A stretch of DNA of 9,758 bases from Dehalococcoidia bacterium (GTDB lineage Bacteria; Chloroflexota; Dehalococcoidia; Dehalococcoidales; Fen-1064): the NCBI GenBank assembly GCA_030691775.1, contig JAUYDN010000085.1, positions 1-9,758 on the forward strand. Reading direction: 5' to 3'. Position 1 is the first letter of the stretch; the number at the start of each line of letters is the position of its first letter. Below are positions 1 through 4,717 of the stretch, piece by piece. A model generated the notes under the pieces. It did no database searches and had not been told where the DNA came from. It worked only from the letters and a program-made list of their open reading frames with translations. The position numbers were made by a program, and so were the translations under genes.

Positions 1-397
1 CAGCTTGGAAAGTGTTAGTCGGAGTGGTTGCGCTATAGTCAATGATGGCAAACTTATCCGTCTGCCCAGTTTCCTGAGCGATGACGAACTCGTAGCTAGT
101 AGCGCCAACGACTGACGGCCAGGAGAAGGTGGGACTGACACCAACGTCAATCGCGCCCAATAGAGGCACAATGTTAACGTCAATAGGACTGGGCGTAGGA
201 GTAGTTGGGGTCGTGGGGACAGGAGTCGGTATAGTGGTGGGAGTAGATGCAGACGTAGGTGTGGTTGTCGGTGTAGAAGGTGAAGTTACCGGCGGGTTTA
301 TTGGGATACAGCTGGTGAGGATGAAGATCGTTGTTAGGGGTAGTAGTACAGGTAACAGTTTTCTCGGGATTTGGTTCTTGCTAGATAATTTTGACAT
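1..397 (-). CDS. Secreted lipoprotein with Pro/Thr-rich linker and beta-sandwich-like domain (partial, C-terminus beyond left edge)
   Basis: 132 codons are visible before the window ends. The ATG follows a GGGGGAAG ribosome binding site. Residues 1-29 form a lipoprotein signal peptide: basic start (K3, K7, R12, K13), a hydrophobic stretch from about 14 to 27, and lipobox L27-T28-S29-C30. The mature protein should therefore be lipid-anchored on the outer face of the membrane. Residues 31-71 are a linker made almost only of Pro, Thr and Ser. From about residue 72 a globular region starts, with W93-P94 and a GATSYEFVIA stretch (98-107) typical of repeated beta-sandwich modules in surface proteins. 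The function is unknown; adhesion or binding at the cell surface is an inference. The opposite strand is also open here, but its product is a Gly/Val-rich shadow of the Pro/Thr codons. The gene sits behind an unusually structured leader. Confidence 0.85.
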   Translation of the reverse strand, partial: MSKLSSKNQIPRKLLPVLLPLTTIFILTSCIPINPPVTSPSTPTTTPTSASTPTTIPTPVPTTPTTPTPSPIDVNIVPLLGAIDVGVSPTFSWPSVVGATSYEFVIAQETGQTDKFAIIDYSATTPTNTFQA

Positions 398-432
398 GGC
401 TTCCCCCTTTTTGTCCCGCCCAATAGGAAGCC
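398..432 (-). promoter_or_regulatory. Ribosome-binding-site hairpin (possible expression platform)
   Basis: GGCTTCC (432-426) is complementary to GGAAGCC (404-398), which ends directly at the ATG and includes part of the ribosome binding site. Pairing would hide the translation start. A second identical GGCTTCC (446-440) lies just upstream inside the GCAA-loop hairpin. The two copies could compete for the same partner, as in a translational switch. The pairing is visible; switching is inferred. Confidence 0.5.
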
Positions 433-568
433 ACAATAAGGAAGCCCCCTTGCGGGTAGGCACCTTCTTTTGTTGCTGCACAAAAGTCGGCAAGCCGCAT
501 CCCACTCGGGGGCACATTGAGTGCCCCAGCGGTTTGCCTTGGGCGAAAGGCCCTGACTTTTGTGCAGC
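398..568 (-). promoter_or_regulatory. Structured 5' leader RNA of the lipoprotein gene (candidate riboswitch or other cis-regulator)
   Basis: Read on the minus strand, the transcript would begin at or next to G568, the first base of a perfect 14-bp helix (568-555 with 488-475). Inside this helix are three further elements. One is a hairpin GGGC/GCCC (553-550 with 544-541). A second is a helix GGCAA/TTGCC plus CCGC/GCGG with one A-C mismatch (538-529 with 498-489). The third caps the second, GGGGCAC/GTGCCCC with a 5-nt loop (527-521 with 515-509). Downstream, 467-441 can form a hairpin with a GCAA tetraloop (453-450), followed by a hairpin over the ribosome binding site. It matches no riboswitch class I know. 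It shares a GGCAAACC string with the cyclic di-GMP-I class, but not that class's unpaired core or second arm. No folding program was run. Confidence 0.6.
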
Positions 569-574
569 GAATGG

Positions 575-604
575 ATTATACCGCAGATTTGAGGGTAAAG
601 TAAA
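575..604 (-). promoter_or_regulatory. Promoter of the lipoprotein gene
   Basis: A consensus -10 box TATAAT lies at 580-575 on the minus strand. An 18-nt spacer separates it from a weaker -35 TTTACT (604-599, four of six matches to TTGACA). The expected transcription start, about seven bases after the -10 box, is G568. That is exactly where the 14-bp leader helix begins, which supports both calls. Confidence 0.65.
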
Positions 605-660
605 TATCTGCAACGGTGGCGCTCATACAGGAAGATGAGAGAGGAATCTTGGTTGGCTAA

Positions 661-706
661 GAGGTAACAAAAGACAAGATTGTTACCTCGCTAGCTCATA
701 GCTAGC
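661..706. repeat. Two abutting inverted repeats upstream of the lipoprotein promoter
   Basis: GAGGTAAC (661-668) and GTTACCTC (682-689) form an 8-bp inverted repeat with a 13-nt loop. The next base starts GCTAGCT (690-696) and AGCTAGC (700-706), a 7-bp inverted repeat with a 3-nt loop. They lie about 60 bp upstream of the -35 box of the lipoprotein gene. No T run follows on either strand, so a standard terminator is unlikely. Binding sites for regulators are possible but unproven. Confidence 0.35.
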
Positions 707-1001
707 ACACAGAGGTACTCAGGCTAACCTGGGCCGGATACTACAGAAGACCAAGGTAGCTTGAATTCACTCAGAAGAATTGCTCATAATAGTCAGAAGG
801 TCAACCGGATAGACAGTCAAATACTTAAAGCCTCATTGTTCTCCATACCAATACAGAATAACTAGGGCTAGCGGTATCTGACCGGGTGATGCTTACTCCT
901 CCGTCTGTGGTCTGGGTAGAGGCCCCGAGTTTATCTGACCGACTGCTGAAATGACCGGGCGGAAGACGAGGTAGGCCGCTTTTCAAGCCAAGTATGTTGC
1001 A
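707..1001. other. Non-coding stretch
   Basis: I see no convincing gene, RNA gene or terminator here. The only internal pattern is a loose repeat of TATCTGACCG (near 870 and 933), followed by a third related GACCGGGCG near 953. Confidence 0.5.
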
Positions 1002-1676
1002 TTAGGTGCTTTTGTCAACTTTCCCCTTCGTCTTGGCCGGGTGAATCTGGCTTGAGTATTCAGTAAGCAGAAATGCCTTCCTGACGTCGTCAATCTCAGA
1101 AGGAGACTGTAGGTGCTCGTAATAATCAATCTCCTCCTGTACCTTCTCCAAGTACTCAGGGTATCCAGGGGGCAACCCACCCCAGTAGCGACGCTTTTTG
1201 AGTACATCAAGGTGTTTCGTCAGGCATTCTCTCAGTAGTTCCTGTTCTACGGCTTGCTTGTTGTTTCGCACGTCACCCCACTCTTGGAAGTAACGATACG
1301 CTGTCTCACGGGGAATGCCCATCTTGAAGCTGACCGCTTCCAATGCCCACCCTTGGTCAAATAGCTTAAATACCTCGATTTCAGTATCCAACTCCGCCAG
1401 CCTGCGTTTTCTCTCTTGAGCAATTACCCTATCCAGCTCTTGCTGTGTTTGCCGTATAGCCACCTTGAGCTGAGCCAACCTCCTATCCAGACCACTGAGT
1501 TCAGCTAGCTTGGCCTTTATTTCTTCTTGGGCAATTCCGGCTCCCAGCTTTATTAGGTCGGCGTTGGAAAGACCAGTCTTCGCTTTGGTATCCTCAATCT
1601 GGTCGTATATCTGATTGGCGACCCTGAAGGTGACCACCTTTGTCTTTTTCTCGTGATGCTCACTAGCCGTTTTCAT
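1002..1676 (-). CDS. DNA-binding-like protein: ribbon-helix-helix-like N-terminus, coiled coil, helix-turn-helix-like segment
   Basis: 224 residues. Residues 10-50 begin with a KVVTFRV strand followed by two predicted helices, the layout of ribbon-helix-helix DNA-binding proteins. Residues 50-105 are rich in Ala, Leu, Glu, Lys, Gln and Arg with heptad-like spacing, suggesting a coiled coil for dimerisation. About 105-135 (FDQGWALEAVSFKMGIPRET and following) reads like a helix-turn-helix. The C-terminal 90 residues contain a GLPPGYPEYLEKVQEEIDYYEHL segment; I do not recognise this part. A role as a transcription or plasmid/phage-type regulator is inferred. An AGGAGG sits 13 nt before the ATG, interleaved with three CTGTATAC repeats, which fits autoregulation. 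No co-transcribed neighbour is evident: the next minus-strand gene starts more than 600 bp downstream with its own promoter. The exact family is not identified. Confidence 0.75.
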   Translation of the reverse strand: MKTASEHHEKKTKVVTFRVANQIYDQIEDTKAKTGLSNADLIKLGAGIAQEEIKAKLAELSGLDRRLAQLKVAIRQTQQELDRVIAQERKRRLAELDTEIEVFKLFDQGWALEAVSFKMGIPRETAYRYFQEWGDVRNNKQAVEQELLRECLTKHLDVLKKRRYWGGLPPGYPEYLEKVQEEIDYYEHLQSPSEIDDVRKAFLLTEYSSQIHPAKTKGKVDKST

Positions 1677-1681
1677 AGATT

Positions 1682-1714
1682 CTGTATACCCTCCTGTATA
1701 CTACTCCTGTATAC
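1682..1714. promoter_or_regulatory. Three tandem CTGTATAC repeats, putative operator of the adjacent regulator-like gene
   Basis: CTGTATAC occurs at 1682-1689, 1694-1701 and 1707-1714, with spacings of 12 and 13 bp (about one helical turn). Each contains the palindrome GTATAC. The array ends 6 bp before the ATG of the ribbon-helix-helix-like gene and overlaps its Shine-Dalgarno site. The copy farthest from the gene could double as a -10 box (TATACA), with TCTGAT 16 bp upstream as a weak -35. Ribbon-helix-helix repressors commonly bind such tandem short sites in front of their own genes. Confidence 0.6.
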
Positions 1715-1761
1715 CATAGCTGACGTCTTATCAGATACCCACACGCGGAGGGGGGAGGGGG

Positions 1762-1783
1762 TTCCTATTATCAGGCATAGGAA
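1762..1783. promoter_or_regulatory. 7-bp inverted repeat TTCCTAT / ATAGGAA
   Basis: TTCCTAT (1762-1768) and ATAGGAA (1777-1783) are separated by 8 nt, about 85 bp upstream of the regulator-like gene. It could be an operator or a small hairpin. The surrounding 1715-1956 contains no credible gene; it is AT-rich with a purine tract at 1746-1761. Confidence 0.3.
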
Positions 1784-1956
1784 ATGTAAAAAACGCTTTA
1801 TCAGAAACAGCGAAAAGGTGATACTGATATAGATATATAAATTGGGTGAAAATAATATGGACTTAGCTCTAGGCCCGTCATTAATAGTTCGTGGCGAGTG
1901 ATTAGGACTGGGATGTACGTTTTCATACACTTCGTTCTCGCTGGGTATGGAATCCC

Positions 1957-2124
1957 TCAGGACAAGAGTAAGCCGATCGCCTTGTCAGTGCCCAACTGGG
2001 GGCTCAAACGAGCCACTCTTACCGCATCCCTTACATCCTGACTCTTACCTTCAAGTTTTTGCGCTATCTCTTCGGCAAGCTCGGGATTGGCACCCTCACG
2101 ACGTACCAATACACCTTTAACCAC
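1957..2124 (-). pseudogene. Orphan C-terminal gene fragment next to the insertion sequence scar
   Basis: A 55-codon stretch can be read from a GTG at 2124-2122 to TGA at 1959-1957. The frame stays open upstream for about 22 further codons into the insertion sequence end without any ATG. The composition is protein-like: a strand-like VVKGVLVRR, then two amphipathic helices (NPELAEEIAQKL and QDVRDAVRVARL), ending with GTDKAIGLLLS. No ribosome binding site precedes the GTG. The simplest reading is the tail of a gene whose front was lost when the insertion sequence entered or when a later deletion occurred. I do not recognise the family. A short genuine gene starting at the GTG is the alternative. 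Confidence 0.4.
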
Positions 2125-2130
2125 CGATAT

Positions 2131-2658
2131 TGACCTGCCCCCAGTAGTTGTACCAGGTCTTATGTTAGAGTCACTGTCATAATAGCCTCAGGCGCCGGTG
2201 GGCGATTATTCCTGGCGCTATGCGGTCGCACCTGATTATATTCCCTTCTCCATTGTTCAATCAATACCTTTGCTTCCTCAAGAGTAGTGAAGATTTCCCG
2301 GTCAAGGAGTTCATCCCTAGCTTACTGTTAAAGGATTCAACGTAACCATTCTCCCAGGGACTGCCCGGTTCGATATACAGGGTCTTGACGCCTAACCGGT
2401 TCAGCCAGGACCTAGAAATGGCAATGATATAAGCAAACCAGTTTGCCCCGCACACAATTATCCGTCCTGTCTCTTCTTCCTTCCGTCAAGGGATAGCTCA
2501 TGCTCAAAATGAAGCTCGAATTTTGCTAATAATTTGCTAATAGATGGAATGATACGCTTTAACACCGGTTGGTATTTTACGCACACAACAGGATTTTGGT
2601 AAATGACACAAAGGGTCCAGTTTGAACGTAAAATGACCCCTTGGGACACTGGCAGACA
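2131..2658 (-). mobile_element. Decayed IS3/IS481-type insertion sequence
   Basis: The element holds the 3' end of an integrase-core transposase. Its likely ends are imperfectly related: TGACCTGCC at 2131 on the plus strand, and TGTCTGCC starting at 2658 on the minus strand. Inside the 2658 end, GTAAATGAC (2599-2607) and GTAAAATGAC (2628-2637) repeat in the same direction, as transposase-binding repeats often do. At about 530 bp it is much shorter than a complete element of this type (over 1 kb), so the front of the transposase has been lost. The 2658 end directly abuts a cut tRNA gene. Ends are approximate and no target duplication is visible. Confidence 0.6.
2160..2455 (-). pseudogene. Transposase remnant, integrase core (rve/DDE), frameshifted
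   Basis: On the minus strand the reading SWLNRLGVKTLYIEPGSPWE, then NGYVESFNSKL, is the hallmark C-terminal part of the integrase core. It includes the catalytic Glu of the DDE triad (in NGYVESF). After SFNSKL the frame is lost by what looks like a one-base deletion near 2315-2321. In the next frame the protein continues with EIFTTLEEAKVLIEQWRREY, NQVRPHSARNNRPPAPEAI and a stop at 2162-2160, again typical of the family. The region before WLNRL is not recognisable as transposase, so the first two catalytic Asp residues are missing. It cannot be active. Confidence 0.8.
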
Positions 2659-2660
2659 GA

Positions 2661-2697
2661 TTACGAAACCGCTGCTCTGCCACTGAGCTACGGTGGC
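2661..2697 (-). tRNA. Truncated tRNA-Thr(CGU): 5' half only
   Basis: Minus-strand 2697-2661 reads as acceptor 5' strand GCCACCG, TA, D-stem GCTC with loop AGTGGCA and GAGC, A, anticodon stem GCGGT and loop TTCGTAA with anticodon CGT (Thr). After the loop the expected ACCGC and the T-arm are missing; the sequence passes directly into the end of the insertion sequence. I found no matching 3' half elsewhere in the window. It therefore cannot give a tRNA, although its promoter looks intact. Confidence 0.75.
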
Positions 2698-2709
2698 TCT
2701 CAACCAAAA

Positions 2710-2718
2710 AGTATAACA
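2710..2718 (-). promoter_or_regulatory. Extended -10 promoter of the truncated tRNA gene
   Basis: On the minus strand TGTTATACT forms a TGn-extended -10 box, 12 bp upstream of the first tRNA base. No good -35 box is at the standard spacing, which an extended -10 can compensate. Confidence 0.45.
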
Positions 2719-2886
2719 TAAAAATACGTCTTCTGGCTTCAATTCCGACCGCTTGAACAACTGGATGTGTAAATCACAACCCAGTGAAAACAATAGCCAG
2801 TATCCCGAACAGCTAACACACCACCACACCGCGTCTGCGTTTCTTTGTATATACATTCATCCTTGTCCAAAATAGGTTTTAAGCTG

Positions 2887-2929
2887 GGCGGGGCTTGACC
2901 CCGCCTGGGGCGACCACAAGGGTCGCCCC
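2887..2929. repeat. Two adjacent GC-rich hairpins (intergenic repeat)
   Basis: GGCGGGG (2887-2893) pairs with CCCCGCC (2899-2905) around CTTGA. One base later GGGGCGACC (2907-2915) pairs with GGTCGCCCC (2921-2929) around ACAAG. The twin-stem form and lack of coding content suggest a dispersed palindromic repeat. The flanking 2719-2886 and 2930-3077 show no gene. Confidence 0.55.
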
Positions 2930-3077
2930 CACAAATCGTGTTTTCCGGTCATGGGCTTTACAGGGTCAGGCATAACGCACCAGCTAAACCCGATTCGCTA
3001 AACGGCAGTAAGAGGTTGTTTATTAACGTTGTTCCACGACTTGACCCGATAATCCACCTTATCACCCCTTCACCCGT

Positions 3078-3121
3078 ATTCCAGCTCCCGTATCACTGTA
3101 CGGGACAGGCTTCGCTGGAAT
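3078..3121. repeat. Nested stem-loop repeat, copy 1
   Basis: The outer stem is ATTCCAGC (3078-3085) with GCTGGAAT (3114-3121). The inner stem is CCCGTA (3087-3092) with TACGGG (3099-3104). Between the inner and outer 3' arms lies ACAGGCTTC, nearly identical to the same place in copy 2. Confidence 0.6.
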
Positions 3122-3178
3122 CATTCATTCTGATTCTATCGGGACCACGAAGTATGAAAACCTTCACTCCTTTTTGTC

Positions 3179-3223
3179 ATTCCCGCCCCCGCATCCAGTG
3201 CGGGGCAGGCTCCGAGCGGGAAT
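3179..3223. repeat. Nested stem-loop repeat, copy 2
   Basis: The outer stem is ATTCCCGC (3179-3186) with GCGGGAAT (3216-3223). The inner stem is CCCCGCA (3187-3193) with TGCGGGG (3199-3205). The linker is CAGGCTCCGA. Compared with copy 1, changes in one arm of each stem are matched in the other arm. Confidence 0.6.
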
Positions 3224-3244
3224 CCAGACGTTTTCTCTCTCTAG

Positions 3245-3288
3245 ATACCAGCCGGAGTTTACCCCGTACTCTGATACGGGGCTGGTAT
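3245..3288. repeat. Nested stem-loop repeat, copy 3
   Basis: The outer stem is ATACCAGC (3245-3252) with GCTGGTAT (3281-3288). The inner stem is CCCCGTA (3262-3268) with TACGGGG (3275-3281). The unpaired linker is on the 5' side here, unlike copies 1 and 2, so it resembles the reverse orientation of the same design. Confidence 0.55.
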
Positions 3289-3364
3289 GACATATTTGGT
3301 GAGTGGCTCCCTTATTTTCATAGTAATGACAATATGCGTTACTAAAAACTCTCCCACAACCTGT

Positions 3365-3395
3365 TTGACAATCATACCGGTGAGTATGCTAAACT
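3365..3395 (+). promoter_or_regulatory. Promoter of the serine hydrolase gene
   Basis: A perfect -35 TTGACA (3365-3370) is followed 19 bp later by TAAACT (3390-3395), which carries a TGC extension. The expected transcript start near 3402 leaves a leader of about 20 nt before the ATG at 3421. Confidence 0.5.
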
Positions 3396-3420
3396 ACGGT
3401 TCACGCTCCCGAAAAGATAT

Positions 3421-4638
3421 ATGAAGTTCGTAACGCTATTAATAACGCTCAATCTGCTCGTAATATCCGCATCACCGGTGTCCTGCAAAAGCTCCGTGAC
3501 GCCCGTTCCCGCAGTTGGTATTACCAGCCCGGAGGAGGTCGGCATGTCTACAGAAAAACTGCAACAGCTTGCCGGTATGGTACAGGGTTGGATAAAAGAA
3601 GGCGAGATGAAAGGCGCCTCGTATGTGATTATGCGCAACGGCAGGCTGGTTGCCAGGGAAGTCTTCGGAAATGCCAGCGATAACCAGCCAGCCAGTCCTG
3701 TCACCGGGGATACTATCTTCGGTATTTTATCCCTGAGTAAAATCGTTTTCGGCACGGCGGTAATGGTGGCAATCGACCGCGGCCAGCTTTCCACGCAGGA
3801 CACCGTGGGAGGAGTGCTCCCTGACTTCGCTGGCACGAACAAAGCCGATATCACCATGGAACAACTGCTTACGCTCTCCTCGGGAATGGGACTTTTACCA
3901 GACCTCCAGCAAATCGGCATCCTGGTACCAAAACGGGCGAGTGAAGAGGAATGGCGTCAGGTTGTCCGCGATGCACCACTCGGTTTTCAGCCGGGGACAG
4001 GCGTGGAATACAGCCCGAGTTTCAATTCCAATCTCCTCAAGTGGATGTTGGAGAAAAAGACCGGCATGGAAATTGAAGCTTTCTGCCAGAAATACATCTT
4101 CCAGCCGCTTGGAATGAAGGATACTACCTACCGCCCAAGCCGGGAAGTCTGGTTGCGCATCGCAACGTTGTACAGCTCCTCGCCGGCACAAGCACAGCTG
4201 GCTAATTCGGAATACGCGCGCACACAACTGACTGCCGTCTGGGGAAGTCTCTTCACTACCCCTGCCGACCTGGCGAAGCTTCTTCAGGCATACCTGAATG
4301 GCGGGGAACTGAATAAGTACCGCCTGCTCAGCCCGGAGATGGTCGCACTCGGGACCCGCAGTCACACGGACTCGCTCCCCCTGCGCACGGGAGCGCCGGG
4401 CGATATGGGATACCACTTCCGGGTGAAAGGGACACGTGTCCTGGTGGATAACTTCGGAGATTTAACTTCTCCCGGGACATTCGGATTCGGGGGCGCCAAC
4501 GCTACCTGGGCATGGGTCGACCCGGACAAAGGGCTGGTGGTGGTTTTCCTCAGTAACACCGTGGCTACAGGCACGCAACGGGTAGAGCGCCTGCGGGCAT
4601 TCAACGACGGGGTGGTGAAAGCGATAGTTTCCGAATAA
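3421..4638 (+). CDS. Exported serine hydrolase of the beta-lactamase/penicillin-binding protein fold
   Basis: 405 residues. Residues 1-22 form a signal peptide ending in PVSC, either a poor lipobox (C22) or an ordinary Sec signal. The rest fits the beta-lactamase family (PF00144: class C enzymes, EstB-type esterases, D-aminopeptidases). The catalytic SxxK motif is S104-L-S-K107 in a GILSLSK context. The second motif, normally YxN, reads Y197-S-P199. The third, usually H/KxG, appears as FGFGG (354-358) before the conserved TWAWVDPDKGLVVVFLSN strand. A nucleophilic serine and general base are therefore present, but two auxiliary positions differ, which argues for an esterase or peptidase rather than an antibiotic-degrading enzyme. 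The substrate is unknown. There is no strong Shine-Dalgarno site; the start was chosen because the signal peptide begins there. It is probably monocistronic: a 79-bp gap and a separate promoter precede the next gene. Confidence 0.85.
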   Translation: MKFVTLLITLNLLVISASPVSCKSSVTPVPAVGITSPEEVGMSTEKLQQLAGMVQGWIKEGEMKGASYVIMRNGRLVAREVFGNASDNQPASPVTGDTIFGILSLSKIVFGTAVMVAIDRGQLSTQDTVGGVLPDFAGTNKADITMEQLLTLSSGMGLLPDLQQIGILVPKRASEEEWRQVVRDAPLGFQPGTGVEYSPSFNSNLLKWMLEKKTGMEIEAFCQKYIFQPLGMKDTTYRPSREVWLRIATLYSSSPAQAQLANSEYARTQLTAVWGSLFTTPADLAKLLQAYLNGGELNKYRLLSPEMVALGTRSHTDSLPLRTGAPGDMGYHFRVKGTRVLVDNFGDLTSPGTFGFGGANATWAWVDPDKGLVVVFLSNTVATGTQRVERLRAFNDGVVKAIVSE

Positions 4639-4705
4639 CAGCTATCTGCACACTCCCCCGGTTTTTTACACCACTACAGAACTTCCGTTGCCAGTGTCCT
4701 TCCGC

Positions 4706-4711
4706 TATAAT
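4706..4711 (+). promoter_or_regulatory. -10 box six bases before the DUF362 start codon (leaderless transcript predicted)
   Basis: TATAAT at 4706-4711 places the standard transcription start at about 4718, the A of the ATG. No ribosome binding site exists between the box and the ATG. The -35 region is weak: TTCCGT at 17-bp spacing, or TTGCCA at only 12 bp. Confidence 0.5.
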
Positions 4712-4717
4712 TGACCT

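Noticed and set aside
475..568. Cyclic di-GMP-I riboswitch
   Set aside because: GGCAAACC and GTGGGATGC resemble parts of that class, but the conserved unpaired bases would be base-paired here and the tetraloop-receptor arm is missing.
129..638. Long plus-strand open frame rich in Gly and Val
   Set aside because: It is the antisense of the Pro/Thr-rich lipoprotein and its leader, has no ribosome binding site, and its second half runs through the structured RNA.
1673..1930. 85-codon minus-strand open frame before the regulator-like gene
   Set aside because: No ribosome binding site, no protein-like pattern, and it passes through the operator repeats and overlaps the next start codon.
2661..2697. 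tRNA gene interrupted by a group I intron at the anticodon loop
   Set aside because: No 3' exon was found on the same strand downstream, and the following sequence looks like an insertion sequence end.
2458..2856. 132-codon minus-strand open frame
   Set aside because: It reads straight through the tRNA fragment and the insertion sequence end; the apparent protein is a chimera of non-coding pieces.
3078..3288. CRISPR array
   Set aside because: Repeats are few, diverged, palindromic as a whole and not separated by regular unique spacers; no cas genes are present.
2938..3345. 135-codon plus-strand open frame
   Set aside because: It is made of three palindromic repeats read through; such repeats often stay open by chance.
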